Both the position numbers and the translations under genes were made by a program. The notes beneath the pieces were generated by a model. It did not search any database and was not told the DNA's origin. It saw nothing but the letters and a program-made list of their open reading frames with translations. A DNA stretch of 64,000 nt, from NCBI RefSeq assembly GCF_000316035.1, contig NZ_ANHX01000022.1, positions 100,685-164,684 of the forward strand, read 5' to 3'. This stretch comes from Paenibacillus sp. PAMC 26794 (GTDB lineage: Bacteria; Bacillota; Bacilli; Paenibacillales; Paenibacillaceae). Within the stretch, counting starts at the first letter, position 1, and every line of letters begins with the position of its first letter. Shown piece after piece: positions 26,601 through 36,662 of the stretch.

Positions 26601-27949
26601 TGTGAGCATTCTCCCAGCAACTGTTTAGACAACGAATCTGCATCTGGCTCCAACAAATCGTCCGGAACATTTTGTCCATTTGCCACATATGCGAGCTTGA
26701 GTGGAAAACGGTGCAACAAGTTAAATAGCGGACCGCAGCTCCCAGTCTCATCCATTTTGGTGAAAATCACCTTATCCAGACCATATTTACTGAAATGTTC
26801 CGTGATCTGAACCATATCAGCACTTTTGGAAGTCATGCTCATGACCAGAAAGGTTTCGCTATTCTCTACAGGAGCAAGCAAACTTTGCAGTTCCGAAACA
26901 AGTAATTCATTTCTGTAGTTTCTACCCGCTGTATCCATAAAGATCAAATCACAATTCTCTAATCGAGAAATGGCACGTTGTGTATCACCGGGCGATTGCA
27001 CCACCTCAAGTGGAACATTCAGTATAGATGCATACGTTCTAAGCTGTTCTACTGCCGAGATCCGATACGTATCTGATGTAATGAATCCAACTTTACGCTG
27101 TTTTTTGAACATTTGTTCAGCAGCCAATTTTGCAATTGTCGTGGTTTTCCCTACACCGGTTGGTCCAGCTACATAGACGATTCGCGTGGTAGGAAGAATG
27201 CCTTCTTCAATACGTTGCTCCAAAAAGTGCATGACCTCAAGCTTCACCACTTGTTCTACATCCTGTTCTTTCAATCCATCCTCAGACCATTTTGCTTGAA
27301 TTGAATCAAACCAGTATTCCCATACTTCAGGCCAAACCTCTTGTTCTGTCAATCGTTCTCGGATCGTATGCAATTCCTCTGGCACAGGGTCCGCAGAAGT
27401 ACCTTGCTTTGAAAGCCTGGTCACCATCTGTTTAAGATCCTGCAATTCAGTCATCAACTTATCCTGCTGCAGGTCTGAACCTGTTGGCTTCGGACCAGTT
27501 GTTGAACCCGAAAAATCCGCCCCTTGCGGTCGCGGTTTATGATCCGTGCTCGAAGAACCTGAGCCGCTGTCTATGTTTGAACCGATATTACGCGATTCAA
27601 ACACAGACGGCGCAGCCGTAGATTGGTCCTGTACACTTTGATCAGCTGTATTCGTTGTCGCCGACTCATCTGAAGCCGCAACAAACGAACGAGCTGTTTG
27701 CCGATAAGCCTCAGGTACAAATGCACGAGGTACAGGTGTAAATTGATTTTGTACTGGCTTTGTTGTTTGCTTGTTTTTTTCCTTATCCACTGCAGCTACA
27801 ACTTCGATCCGTTTTTTGCGAAACATTCCCATCACACCGCCCACCTTAATCTCTTTGGTGGACAGAATAACGGCATCACTTCCCAGGTCTTTGCGAATTT
27901 GAAGCATAGCTTCGGGCATGGTCTCAACAACGTATTGTTTTACTCTCAT
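26597..27949 (-). CDS. flhF: Flagellar biosynthesis GTPase FlhF
   Basis: SRP-type GTPase, 450 residues. The N-terminal B domain begins MRVKQYVVETMPEAMLQI, a disordered Ser/Thr/Gly-rich linker runs from about 70 to 170, and an N domain follows. The G domain has [16 protein letters not shown] (P loop), DTYRISAVEQLRTYA, MDTAGRN and FTKMDETG. It overlaps flhA and flhG by four bases each, so the three are translationally coupled. Confidence 0.96.
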   Translation of the reverse strand: MRVKQYVVETMPEAMLQIRKDLGSDAVILSTKEIKVGGVMGMFRKKRIEVVAAVDKEKNKQTTKPVQNQFTPVPRAFVPEAYRQTARSFVAASDESATTNTADQSVQDQSTAAPSVFESRNIGSNIDSGSGSSSTDHKPRPQGADFSGSTTGPKPTGSDLQQDKLMTELQDLKQMVTRLSKQGTSADPVPEELHTIRERLTEQEVWPEVWEYWFDSIQAKWSEDGLKEQDVEQVVKLEVMHFLEQRIEEGILPTTRIVYVAGPTGVGKTTTIAKLAAEQMFKKQRKVGFITSDTYRISAVEQLRTYASILNVPLEVVQSPGDTQRAISRLENCDLIFMDTAGRNYRNELLVSELQSLLAPVENSETFLVMSMTSKSADMVQITEHFSKYGLDKVIFTKMDETGSCGPLFNLLHRFPLKLAYVANGQNVPDDLLEPDADSLSKQLLGECSQ

Positions 27950-29979
27950 AAGTTCACCACCCCGATACTTTGAATTTCAACATTCGGCTCCAACTCGCTG
28001 TAGGAAAGCACAGGAATGTCCTGCATTGTACGTTCAATAACCTGACGCAGATACATCCGAATGGTTGGAGAAGTTAATACAACAGGTTGTTGACCTGATT
28101 GAATCAAACGGTTTACTTGTTCACTGAGCTTCTGATATACACTTTGTGTAGATACAGGGTCTAGCGCAAGATAACTGCCTTGATCCGATTGTTGCACACT
28201 TTCAGCAATTTTCTTCTCAAGACCAGGTCCAACCGTGATCACTCGAAGTGTCTCACCTTTCTGTGAGAACTGCTGAGTAATCTGACGTGAGAGGGATTGT
28301 CTGACGTATTCAGTCAGCACATCAGGATCCTTCGTATACGTACCATAGTCAGCCAGTGTCTCGAAGATGGTAACCATATCCCGAATAGATATTTTCTCAC
28401 GCAATAACTTGGCAAGCACTTTCTGCACATCACCAATGGAAAGTAGAGAAGGGATCAGTTCATCCACAAGCGCAGAATAGTTCTCTCTGAGATTATCCAC
28501 AAGTGCTTTTGTCTCTTGTCTTCCAAGTAACTCATGCGCATGTTTCTTAATCAGTTCCGTCAGATGTGTAGCCACAACGGAAGGCGGATCAACGACCGTA
28601 TATCCTGCAAGTTCCGCTCTGTCTTTGGTTACTTCATCAATCCATAGTGCTGGAAGTCCAAAAGCAGGCTCCGTCGTTTCAATACCTGTCACAGACTCCT
28701 CATCATAGCCAGGACTCATGGCAAGGTAATGATTCAACAACAGTTCTCCGCCACCTACCACATTACCCTTGATTTTGATAACATACTCATTGGGTCTGAG
28801 CTGGATATTATCTCGAATCCGTATGACCGGAACGACCAACCCCAGTTCAAGTGCACACTGCCTCCGAATCATAATGATCCGATCCAATAAGTCCCCACCC
28901 TGCTGATTATCAGCAAGTGGTATTAAACCATAACCAAATTCAAACTCAATAGGGTCCACCTGAAGCAGGTTAATTACACTTTCAGGACTTCTAACCTCTT
29001 CAATCTGCTGTTCTTCTTCCAACTGTTCTTCCGCTACTTGTTTCAAATTCAGATTATTCTGCATACGCCACGCGGCATATGCCAACACACCTGCCAACGG
29101 AAGCGTAGTAATAACATGAATTGGTGTGAAGAAACCGAGCATGGCAATAACGAAAGCTACGATATAAATTAGTATTGGATATGTAAACAGTTGCCCCGTA
29201 ATATCATCTGCCAAGTTTCCTTCTGATGACGCTCTGGTGACGATAAGTCCTGCTGCTGTGGAAATAAGCAGAGCAGGGATTTGGCTTACCAATCCATCTC
29301 CGATAGTCAATACAGAGTACGTTGACATTGCATCTGCGAAAGCCATCCCATGCACAGTCATACCGATAATAAATCCACCAATGAGATTGATCAGGAGGAT
29401 GATAATACTTGCAATTGCGTCACCTTTTACGAATTTACTTGCTCCATCCATCGCTCCATAGAAATCGGCTTCACGTTCAATTTTGGAACGACGCTCACGA
29501 GCTTGTTGCTCGTTGATGAGACCCGCATTCAGATCCGCATCAATACTCATTTGTTTACCAGGCATCGCATCGAGGGTGAATCGGGCAGCAACTTCAGCTA
29601 CACGCTCAGACCCCTTTGTAATAACGATAAACTGAACGACAACGAGGATCAAAAACACGATAAATCCAATCGCAATTTGCCCTCCAGCAATCCAGCTACC
29701 AAAGGTAGCAACTACGGCTCCGGCATCCCCATCACCAAGGATTAGCTTGGTTGTCGATATGTTCAGAGCCAGTCGGAATAGTGTAGTGATCAGCAGCAAA
29801 GCTGGAAAAATAGAAAACTGTAACGCTTCTTTGCTGTTCATGGCAACAAGCAGGATCATCAGAGCAATTGAAATATTGACGACCAGCAACAAGTCCAACA
29901 GCCAGGTTGGGATCGGAAGAATCATCATCAACACAATGCCAATGATACCCGCAAGGACAGCTATATCTTTAATCTTCAA
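27946..29979 (-). CDS. flhA: Flagellar export gate protein FlhA
   Basis: 677 residues, starting at TTG 29977-29979 with GGAGG eleven bases upstream. About eight membrane segments make up the first 325 residues. The conserved cytoplasmic FHIPEP loop appears as ERVAEVAARFTLDAMPGKQMSIDADLNAG (only the MPGKQMSIDADLNAG core is cited). A large cytosolic domain that docks export chaperones follows. Its proton-conducting gate role is known from the family. Confidence 0.97.
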   Translation of the reverse strand: MKIKDIAVLAGIIGIVLMMILPIPTWLLDLLLVVNISIALMILLVAMNSKEALQFSIFPALLLITTLFRLALNISTTKLILGDGDAGAVVATFGSWIAGGQIAIGFIVFLILVVVQFIVITKGSERVAEVAARFTLDAMPGKQMSIDADLNAGLINEQQARERRSKIEREADFYGAMDGASKFVKGDAIASIIILLINLIGGFIIGMTVHGMAFADAMSTYSVLTIGDGLVSQIPALLISTAAGLIVTRASSEGNLADDITGQLFTYPILIYIVAFVIAMLGFFTPIHVITTLPLAGVLAYAAWRMQNNLNLKQVAEEQLEEEQQIEEVRSPESVINLLQVDPIEFEFGYGLIPLADNQQGGDLLDRIIMIRRQCALELGLVVPVIRIRDNIQLRPNEYVIKIKGNVVGGGELLLNHYLAMSPGYDEESVTGIETTEPAFGLPALWIDEVTKDRAELAGYTVVDPPSVVATHLTELIKKHAHELLGRQETKALVDNLRENYSALVDELIPSLLSIGDVQKVLAKLLREKISIRDMVTIFETLADYGTYTKDPDVLTEYVRQSLSRQITQQFSQKGETLRVITVGPGLEKKIAESVQQSDQGSYLALDPVSTQSVYQKLSEQVNRLIQSGQQPVVLTSPTIRMYLRQVIERTMQDIPVLSYSELEPNVEIQSIGVVNL

Positions 29980-30004
29980 TGAATGTACGGCCTCCGATCC
30001 CCTT

Positions 30005-31087
30005 TTATTTCGTTCTGCCCTTTAGTTTATATACATAAGCCAGCACTTCAGCTACCGCTTGAAACAAATCGGCCGGTATAGCGTCACCAATCTCGGCTCT
30101 CTGGAACAATGCCCGTGCTAATGGCTTGTTTTCCATCGTAATAACACCGTTTTCTTTGGCAATTTCCTTAATACGCAAGGCGACATAATCCTGACCTTTG
30201 GCAATAATCTGCGGTGCTTCCATCTCGGAACCTTCATACTTTAGCGCAACCGCAAAGTGGGTAGGGTTCGTGATGATTACATCCGCATTCGGTACTTCCT
30301 GCATCATACGCTGCATAGCCATACGACGCTGGCGTTCCCGGATTTTACCTTTGATCAGCGGATCACCTTCCATTTTTTTGTACTCGTCCTTAATGTCTTG
30401 CTTGGACATACGGATCTTCTTCTCATGATCATACTTCTGATACATGTAATCAAATATCGCAAGTATCATCAATGCCGCTGCAATCTTGATACCAAGACTT
30501 AAAGTGATCGACGCAGCGAAATGTAAAATAGCATCCAATGAAAAATGAGAAAGTGAAGCAATATCTGACTGGTAGCCCTTAATTGTACTGTAAACGAGAT
30601 AGCCGATAATCGACATTTTCAAAATGGATTTAGCAAATTCCACTAATGAACGGAGAGAGAAAATATTTTTGAAACCTTTAATCGGGTCCAGTTTCTCAAG
30701 TTTTGGCTTCAAACCTTCCCCTACAAGAAGAAAACCAACTTGCATGTAGTTAACGATCAAAGCAACCAGTACCGCACCCAGCAAAACGGGAGCGATCAAT
30801 AACAAAACTTCAATGCCATAGCGCATCATAAGCGCCATCACATTCTCTCCGTTGATTTCCATACTCAATCGATTGATAAAGATATCTGTAAACAGACGAA
30901 CTATTCGTTCTTTATAGAAATTGCTGAATACCATCATGATTAAAAACGCGAACAGGAGAATGGATGCGCCAGATAGTTCAGCGCTTTTGACAACCTGTCC
31001 TTTTTTTCGTGTATCCTGTCTCTTTTTCGGGGTAGCTTTCTCCGTCTTCTCCCCTGAAAACAACTGGAGGTCGAGTTGAAGTTTCAT
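30005..31087 (-). CDS. flhB: Flagellar export switch protein FlhB
   Basis: 360 residues. The N-terminal EKTEKATPKKRQDTRKKGQV segment and four membrane helices are followed by a cytosolic domain. That domain has the self-cleaving NPTH motif (IITNPTHFAVALKY, around residue 268) which switches export from hook to filament. GGAGG precedes the ATG. A free copy of the part after the cleavage site is encoded by the gene at 62920-63231. Confidence 0.97.
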   Translation of the reverse strand: MKLQLDLQLFSGEKTEKATPKKRQDTRKKGQVVKSAELSGASILLFAFLIMMVFSNFYKERIVRLFTDIFINRLSMEINGENVMALMMRYGIEVLLLIAPVLLGAVLVALIVNYMQVGFLLVGEGLKPKLEKLDPIKGFKNIFSLRSLVEFAKSILKMSIIGYLVYSTIKGYQSDIASLSHFSLDAILHFAASITLSLGIKIAAALMILAIFDYMYQKYDHEKKIRMSKQDIKDEYKKMEGDPLIKGKIRERQRRMAMQRMMQEVPNADVIITNPTHFAVALKYEGSEMEAPQIIAKGQDYVALRIKEIAKENGVITMENKPLARALFQRAEIGDAIPADLFQAVAEVLAYVYKLKGRTK

Positions 31088-31110
31088 CCGTGTCTTTTCC
31101 TCCGTTTCAC

Positions 31111-31899
31111 TCAGCCGGGCCTTTGTCCAATGGTTCCAAGCAATTTTTCCATCGATCTGAATATCGCTTCGAACAATTGACTAAATACAAAGGAGAAACT
31201 GGGAACCAGCAAAAGCAAAATAGCAAGACCAACGAGTAACTTAAGCGGCAACCCAACTGCAAATACATTAAATTGAGGAGCAGTTTTGGCCAAAAAACCC
31301 AATCCAACATCCGTCAAAAACAACGCAACTACAATCGGAGCCGACATCTGAAAAGCCAGCATAAATGATTGACCTAAGGTCTGAATCAAAAATTCAGCGA
31401 TACTTCCATCTGCCAACCGTAGGAAAAACACATTAGATAATGGTACCCACCGGTAACTGTAAACTATCGCATCCAGCAAATAATGGTGTCCATTCATCGT
31501 CAGAAACAGAAGCATAGCAAATGCATACTTCAAGTTACCCGTAAGTGGAGCTGAAGCACCTGTCATTGGATCGTATACATTGGCCATACCAAAACCGATC
31601 TGTAGATCGATAAAGGTCCCAGCAGTCTGAACAGCCGTCATCAACAGATAAGCCACAAAACCTAAAAGCAGGCCAATTAGAATCTCTCTGATGATCAATA
31701 AAACATAGCTCAGATCGGTGGGTACGGTCTGGTCTATTCCGTAGATCAGATAGACAGACAATGTGACAAATGCAGAGATTCCAATTTTAACTGAAGTTGG
31801 AACATTTCGAGCCGAAAAAACCGGCGCAGTTACAAAAAATGATGTGATTCGACAAAACATAAGCAGAGCGACAGGGAAACTTTGCAACAATGTCTCCAT
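31111..31899 (-). CDS. fliR: Flagellar export gate protein FliR
   Basis: 262-residue protein with about six membrane segments. It starts METLLQSFPVALLMFCRI and contains the conserved TAPVFSARNVPTSVKIG loop, and it is part of the FliP-FliQ-FliR gate. It begins eleven bases after fliQ and is followed by flhB. Confidence 0.96.
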   Translation of the reverse strand: METLLQSFPVALLMFCRITSFFVTAPVFSARNVPTSVKIGISAFVTLSVYLIYGIDQTVPTDLSYVLLIIREILIGLLLGFVAYLLMTAVQTAGTFIDLQIGFGMANVYDPMTGASAPLTGNLKYAFAMLLFLTMNGHHYLLDAIVYSYRWVPLSNVFFLRLADGSIAEFLIQTLGQSFMLAFQMSAPIVVALFLTDVGLGFLAKTAPQFNVFAVGLPLKLLVGLAILLLLVPSFSFVFSQLFEAIFRSMEKLLGTIGQRPG

Positions 31900-31909
31900 C
31901 TGCTAAAGC

Positions 31910-32179
31910 CTACCCTATGTATCTGTATAGATTATCGAGAATGTTAAACGTAAAATCGACCAAGATATTCAAGATCCAAGGTCCAAACAAAAGTACTGAC
32001 AGAAGTACGGCAACAATCTTGGGCACAAAAGCTAATGTTTGTTCCTGAATTTGAGTTGTCGCTTGAAAAATACTGATTGCAAGTCCTACAACCAGAGCTA
32101 GTATGAGCATGGGTGCACTGGCCAGCAATGACGTGTATACCGCTTTCCCGGCCAGACCGATAATAAATTCCGAAGTCAT
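31910..32179 (-). CDS. fliQ: Flagellar export gate protein FliQ
   Basis: 89 residues with two membrane hairpins. It has the family motif ISIFQATTQIQEQTLAFVPK. A strong AAAGGAGG precedes the ATG. It lies between fliP and fliR. Confidence 0.96.
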   Translation of the reverse strand: MTSEFIIGLAGKAVYTSLLASAPMLILALVVGLAISIFQATTQIQEQTLAFVPKIVAVLLSVLLFGPWILNILVDFTFNILDNLYRYIG

Positions 32180-32204
32180 GACCGTCCTCCTTTAACTTTC
32201 CGGA

Positions 32205-32960
32205 TCAAGTATTAAAACTCAGCAACAGTGACTTGACTACCAGGTACCACCCGTCCACAAGGACAAAGAGCAGTATTTTGAAAGGTAATGAGATCATGAC
32301 CGGCGGAAGCATCATCATCCCCATTGCCATGAGTGTACTCGCGACAACAATGTCTATAACCAGAAACGGAATAAAAATCATAAACCCCATCTGGAATGCT
32401 GTCTTCAACTCACTGATTACATATGCCGGTACCATTACAGTGATTGGAATATCCTGGTAGGTCTTCGGTTGTTCAGTCTGATTGTACTTCATAAACAGCA
32501 ACAGATCTTTTTCTCTGGTGTGACTAAACATAAATTTCTTTATGGGATCCGCTGCTTTTTCAAGTGCCTCGGTTTGCGTAAGTTCTCCCTGGAGATAGGG
32601 CTGAAGCGCTACCTGATTTATGGAAGACAACGTCGGCGACATAATGAAAAGTGTCAGAAATAGCGCCAAACCAACCAGCACCTGATTGGGTGGCATTTGT
32701 TGTGTACCCAAAGATGTACGTATAAAACCGAGCACAATCACAATCCGAGTAAAACTGGTCATCAGTACAAGCATTGCTGGAGCAATACTAAGCACCGTAA
32801 TTAACAGAATGATGGACAGTGAACTCGTGCTTGGTGTCCCTCCGTCACCGTTTCCGATTTGAATATCAATATTCGGAATGGGCTCGGCAAAGGCAACTGT
32901 AACAGAAGCTAGACTGATAAGTCCTAGCAAACAACACGCTAACCAAATCTTTTTCTTCAT
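32205..32960 (-). CDS. fliP: Flagellar export gate protein FliP
   Basis: 251 residues with a cleavable signal peptide (about 1-25, ending VAFAEP) and about four membrane segments. Signatures are MLVLMTSFTRIVIVLGFIR and the C-terminal PFKILLFVLVDGW. Its start overlaps fliO by four bases. Confidence 0.97.
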   Translation of the reverse strand: MKKKIWLACCLLGLISLASVTVAFAEPIPNIDIQIGNGDGGTPSTSSLSIILLITVLSIAPAMLVLMTSFTRIVIVLGFIRTSLGTQQMPPNQVLVGLALFLTLFIMSPTLSSINQVALQPYLQGELTQTEALEKAADPIKKFMFSHTREKDLLLFMKYNQTEQPKTYQDIPITVMVPAYVISELKTAFQMGFMIFIPFLVIDIVVASTLMAMGMMMLPPVMISLPFKILLFVLVDGWYLVVKSLLLSFNT

Positions 32961-33499
32961 GAATCCCTCGACCGATCTGTAGTATTGTCTTTATCCAGGA
33001 GCTTTTCCATCTTCTCTTTACGGTTAGGCATCTGCCGAAGTTTGGATTCAAACATTTCGTGAAAAGAAGTTGTGTCCTCCAGTTCCATTTCCCGCGGCGG
33101 TTCTTCTCTACGGAAACGTTTTGTGAGCTTGGCAATGAGAGGTGAGAGATTCCCTTGTTGTGCAGCAGCATCTCTTTCGAAGGAATCAATGATTCTTTGC
33201 GCCTCTTCCAGATCTGAAACCTTATCTACCAACTGAATGTCTTCACCTACACCAAGCAGATATACACTTCCACCAATTTCAATAATTTGCAGCGACTTGT
33301 TTTGCCCCAGTCCAATCCCGCCCAGGGTACGAATTGTGCCGTGCCGGAACATTTGCTGATTCCGTTTGTTTAAGAACCGGATCAGATAAACAATAAGGAC
33401 CAGGATGACGGCCAGGACAACAATCACCCATACAAGCTGTAAATAATAATTGGCTCCTGCGTCAGCTGCTTCTGGAAAATCACCCTGAGCCATCATCAT
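32957..33499 (-). CDS. fliO: Flagellar biosynthesis protein FliO/FliZ
   Basis: 180 residues with one membrane segment (about 22-44) and a cytosolic domain with GGIGLGQNKSLQIIEIGG and YLLGVGEDIQLVDKV, typical of FliO, which stabilises FliP. Unlike B. subtilis FliZ there is no obvious cleavable signal peptide ahead of the membrane segment. Three Met codons open the frame; any of them could be used. Confidence 0.9.
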   Translation of the reverse strand: MMMAQGDFPEAADAGANYYLQLVWVIVVLAVILVLIVYLIRFLNKRNQQMFRHGTIRTLGGIGLGQNKSLQIIEIGGSVYLLGVGEDIQLVDKVSDLEEAQRIIDSFERDAAAQQGNLSPLIAKLTKRFRREEPPREMELEDTTSFHEMFESKLRQMPNRKEKMEKLLDKDNTTDRSRDS

Positions 33500-33504
33500 G
33501 TCTC

Positions 33505-33870
33505 TTAAACGCCCAGTGTCTTGCTGATCGCTTCGATAACCCGGTCAGATTGGAACGGTTTAACGATAAAGTCTTTAGCACCTGCTTGAATAGCGTCGAT
33601 TACCATCGCTTGTTGACCCATCGCGGAGCACATAATTACTTTAGCGTTAGCATCAATCTTCTTGATTTCTTTCAAAGCTGCAATGCCGTCCATCTCAGGC
33701 ATCGTGATATCCATTGTGATCAGATCCGGACGAAGCTCTTTAAATTTCTCAATTGCTTGTGAGCCATCCTGTGCCTCACCAACAACCTCATATCCATTTT
33801 TGGACAAAATGTCCCGGATCATCATTCTCATAAATGCTGCGTCGTCTACGACTAAAATTCGGTTTGCCAT
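33505..33870 (-). CDS. cheY: Chemotaxis response regulator CheY
   Basis: 121-residue single receiver domain. The acidic pair is Asp9-Asp10, the phosphorylation site is Asp54 in TMDITMPEMDG, and the conserved Lys lies in KDFIVKPFQ. CheY-P binds FliM and FliY; in Bacillus-type systems it promotes counter-clockwise rotation. It lies between fliY and fliO as in B. subtilis. Confidence 0.97.
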   Translation of the reverse strand: MANRILVVDDAAFMRMMIRDILSKNGYEVVGEAQDGSQAIEKFKELRPDLITMDITMPEMDGIAALKEIKKIDANAKVIMCSAMGQQAMVIDAIQAGAKDFIVKPFQSDRVIEAISKTLGV

Positions 33871-33898
33871 CTTGATTCAAGTCCTCCCTAAATTGTGC

Positions 33899-35173
33899 TT
33901 ATTGTAATTTCTGAATTCGGTCCCATTGGCTAACGATATCTATAACACGAACACCAAAGTTTTCGTCAATAACGACAACTTCTCCCTTGGCGATCAGTTT
34001 GTTATTCACCAAAATATCGACAGGTTCCCCGGCTAACTTATCCAGTTCGACAATCGAACCCTGTGACAGTTCCAAAATATCTTTAATTTGCTTCTGGGTC
34101 CTCCCTAATTCTACGGTGACCTTAAGGGGAATGTCCATCAATAAATTCAAATTGTTTTCGTCTACCTGACCATACGCCCCATTTTGCAAATTGGCGAATT
34201 GAACTGGTTGTACGTTAACATTCCTATTTGGCATTCCACCGTAATGTTGAGGTGTACCATAAGGTTGCTGCGGTGGCATGCCATACGGCTGCTGTGGCGG
34301 CATTCCTTGAGGCATACCCATCGGGGCCTGTCCATATCCGTTATAGTCCTGAGCAGGCTGTTGTGGAGCCTGTGGAGCCTGTTGGTGTTGAACGGGTGGC
34401 TGCTCCGCCACTGGTGGTGGCGTTGCTGGCACTGCTACTGGTGCAGGTTCAGGTGTTGATGCCACTGGTGCGCTCGCAGTTGACTCCTGAGCGCCTCCAA
34501 TCAGCATGTCTACCATGCTTTTAGCAAAATGTACTGGGAGCAACTGCATCAGATTGGAATCGATCAGATCCCCGATTAACAAACGAAATGAAACTTGGAT
34601 AAGGGTCTCATCTGCTGGAAGATTACTTACACCCTCTCCACTCTCCAGATTGAGAATATCGATTCCCGGAGGGGAAATATTCACAAAACGATTAAAAATC
34701 GTGGACATTGAGGTTGCAGATGAACCCATCATCTGGTTCATCGCTTCCTGTACCGCACTAATATGGATTTCATTCAGTTCTTCATCGACCGGATTTCCTT
34801 CGCCACCCAGCATCAAATCAGCGATGACTTGAGCATCTCTCTTCTTGATAACAAGTGAGTTAATACCTTCGAATCCATCCACATAATTCACATGAACAGC
34901 AACATGCGGCTTAGGAAAAGCTTCTTCAAACTGCGTTCGACTAATGATAGAAACTTTAGGTGTTGTAATATCTACTTTGAGGCCTAATAGCGTGGATAAG
35001 GCTGTTGCCGCGCTACCAAATGTAATGTTACCAATCTCCCCCAAGGCATCCTGCTCCAGCTCGGTCAAAAAATCATCAACCGTCTTTTCAGCGGGTTCCG
35101 AGCTGTTTATCGATTCCGATTGCCTGAGCAAAGCATCGATTTCTTCTTGTGATAAATAATCCTTACTCGTCAA
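33899..35173 (-). CDS. fliY: Flagellar motor switch phosphatase FliY
   Basis: Switch component that also dephosphorylates CheY-P. A TTG at 35171-35173 with AAGGAG eight bases upstream is favoured (424 residues); an ATG eight codons earlier lacks such a site. An N-terminal CheY-binding segment (YLSQEEIDALLRQ) is followed by two CheC-like phosphatase motifs (DALGEIGNITFGSAATAL; AVQEAMNQMMGSS). A long Pro/Gln/Met-rich linker comes next, then a C-terminal FliN domain (VTVELGRTQKQIKDILEL). It overlaps fliM by eleven bases. Confidence 0.95.
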   Translation of the reverse strand: MTSKDYLSQEEIDALLRQSESINSSEPAEKTVDDFLTELEQDALGEIGNITFGSAATALSTLLGLKVDITTPKVSIISRTQFEEAFPKPHVAVHVNYVDGFEGINSLVIKKRDAQVIADLMLGGEGNPVDEELNEIHISAVQEAMNQMMGSSATSMSTIFNRFVNISPPGIDILNLESGEGVSNLPADETLIQVSFRLLIGDLIDSNLMQLLPVHFAKSMVDMLIGGAQESTASAPVASTPEPAPVAVPATPPPVAEQPPVQHQQAPQAPQQPAQDYNGYGQAPMGMPQGMPPQQPYGMPPQQPYGTPQHYGGMPNRNVNVQPVQFANLQNGAYGQVDENNLNLLMDIPLKVTVELGRTQKQIKDILELSQGSIVELDKLAGEPVDILVNNKLIAKGEVVVIDENFGVRVIDIVSQWDRIQKLQ

Positions 35174-36161
35174 ATTCTTCAACTCCTTCGGTGACAATCT
35201 TGTCTATTTGCACAGCCACACGGTCTTTGATTGTCCCCGGACTGCCCATGTATTTCAGTTTGTCACCCACTTTAATGGAAAGTCCCTCATCAACTGGTTT
35301 GTTCAACGTAATGACATCGCCAACGGACAGACCCAGAAATTCTGCAATTGAAATTCTCGATTCTCCCAATTCCGCAACGATGGGTAACTTGGCTTTGTTC
35401 ACACGCTCTTTTAGAGCATCATACTCCTCTGGAGCTCTCGTTTTCTTCTCCGAAACAAACCACTGATGAGTTGACAACCGTGACATAATAGGTTCAAGAA
35501 CGACATGCGGTATACATAGATTGATCATGCCTGTCGTGTCACCAATTTTGGTACTGAGCGAGATCAGAGCAATGGTCTCATTGGGAGATACAATCTGCAT
35601 AAATTGCGGATTGGTCTCGAGCGCTTCCATCCTTGGGGTAATATCCAACACGGTCTTCCATGCTTCTTGCAAACTTTCAAATGCACGACTGAATATTCGT
35701 TCCATGATGGTCGTTTCAATCTCCGTCATGGATGCAATCTTTGTTGGAGCACTCCCGGTTCCACCAAGGAGGCGATCCAACATCGCATATCCCACGTTTG
35801 GATGGACTTCCATCACCATTCGCCCCTGTAGTGGCTCCGCTTCAAAAATGTTCAATATCGTCATCTTAGGAATAGAACGGATAAACTCATCATAAGGCAA
35901 CTGTTCGACCTGAACGACATTGATTTGAACGAACGTCCGCAGTTGGGCTGAAAAATAAGTGGTGAGAAAGCGTGCAAAGTTTTCGTGAATACGAGTCAAG
36001 CTTCTAATATGGTCTTTGGAAAAACGCACTGCCCGCTTAAAATCGTACGATCTAATTTTCTTCTGAGTTTCTTCCTTCTTCAATTCTTCTGCGTCCATTT
36101 CACCAGAAGAAAGGGCTGCTAATAGGGCGTCAATCTCATTTTGTGATAATACATCCACCAT
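35163..36161 (-). CDS. fliM: Flagellar motor switch protein FliM
   Basis: 332 residues. The N-terminal CheY-P binding peptide is VLSQNEIDALLAAL. A CheC-like middle domain follows, and the C-terminal SpoA/FliN-like domain contains LGESRISIAEFLGLSVGDV. It lies between fliL and fliY. Confidence 0.97.
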   Translation of the reverse strand: MVDVLSQNEIDALLAALSSGEMDAEELKKEETQKKIRSYDFKRAVRFSKDHIRSLTRIHENFARFLTTYFSAQLRTFVQINVVQVEQLPYDEFIRSIPKMTILNIFEAEPLQGRMVMEVHPNVGYAMLDRLLGGTGSAPTKIASMTEIETTIMERIFSRAFESLQEAWKTVLDITPRMEALETNPQFMQIVSPNETIALISLSTKIGDTTGMINLCIPHVVLEPIMSRLSTHQWFVSEKKTRAPEEYDALKERVNKAKLPIVAELGESRISIAEFLGLSVGDVITLNKPVDEGLSIKVGDKLKYMGSPGTIKDRVAVQIDKIVTEGVEEFDE

Positions 36162-36200
36162 GTTCTCACCCCCTTACAGGTTTACAGCGTGTTCTGTTCA

Positions 36201-36662
36201 TTACATTGGCGCTATAACAACGTCTGAAAAACTAGTGCTTTTCAATTTCGGCTCAGGCAATGCCTCATTAATTAGACCTGTCAGTTTCTCATTGAATTGT
36301 TTCATACCCTTGGCCGAACTCAGTTCCTCAGCCTTGGTGTCTGCAAGTGCCTGAATAATAATGGGCTTCACCGTAATGCTTTTGATTTTTTCAAAATCTT
36401 CTTTGGCTGTTTTGTCAGATAACCTGAAAGAAAAACTAACCATAATAATACGATCCGGATCGGCCAGATTCGTTTTAATCTGTGCAAGCTCTGACGATAC
36501 CTCTACAATTTCATCCGCAGTCATTTTTTTTTCTTCAGCAGCTGCCGCTGTATGTGTGTCGTCCTTATTCCCGTTCTGTCCTTGCATAAATACAAACACA
36601 ACCACCACAATGAGTGTTATCGCCAGCAACATTGTTGCAAGCCAGGGCATCATTTTTTTCAT
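36201..36662 (-). CDS. fliL: Flagellar basal-body associated protein FliL
   Basis: 153 residues with an N-terminal membrane segment (about 6-26) and a periplasm-side-type domain that surrounds the stators. The start overlaps the swrD stop by one base (TGATG). The C-terminal VVIAPM and the LADPDRIIMVSFSF strand fit the family. Confidence 0.9.
   Translation of the reverse strand: MKKMMPWLATMLLAITLIVVVVFVFMQGQNGNKDDTHTAAAAEEKKMTADEIVEVSSELAQIKTNLADPDRIIMVSFSFRLSDKTAKEDFEKIKSITVKPIIIQALADTKAEELSSAKGMKQFNEKLTGLINEALPEPKLKSTSFSDVVIAPM

Noticed and set aside
34184..34524. Leu/Trp/His-rich plus-strand frames opposite the fliY linker
   Set aside because: Produced by antisense reading of the repetitive Pro/Gln linker codons.
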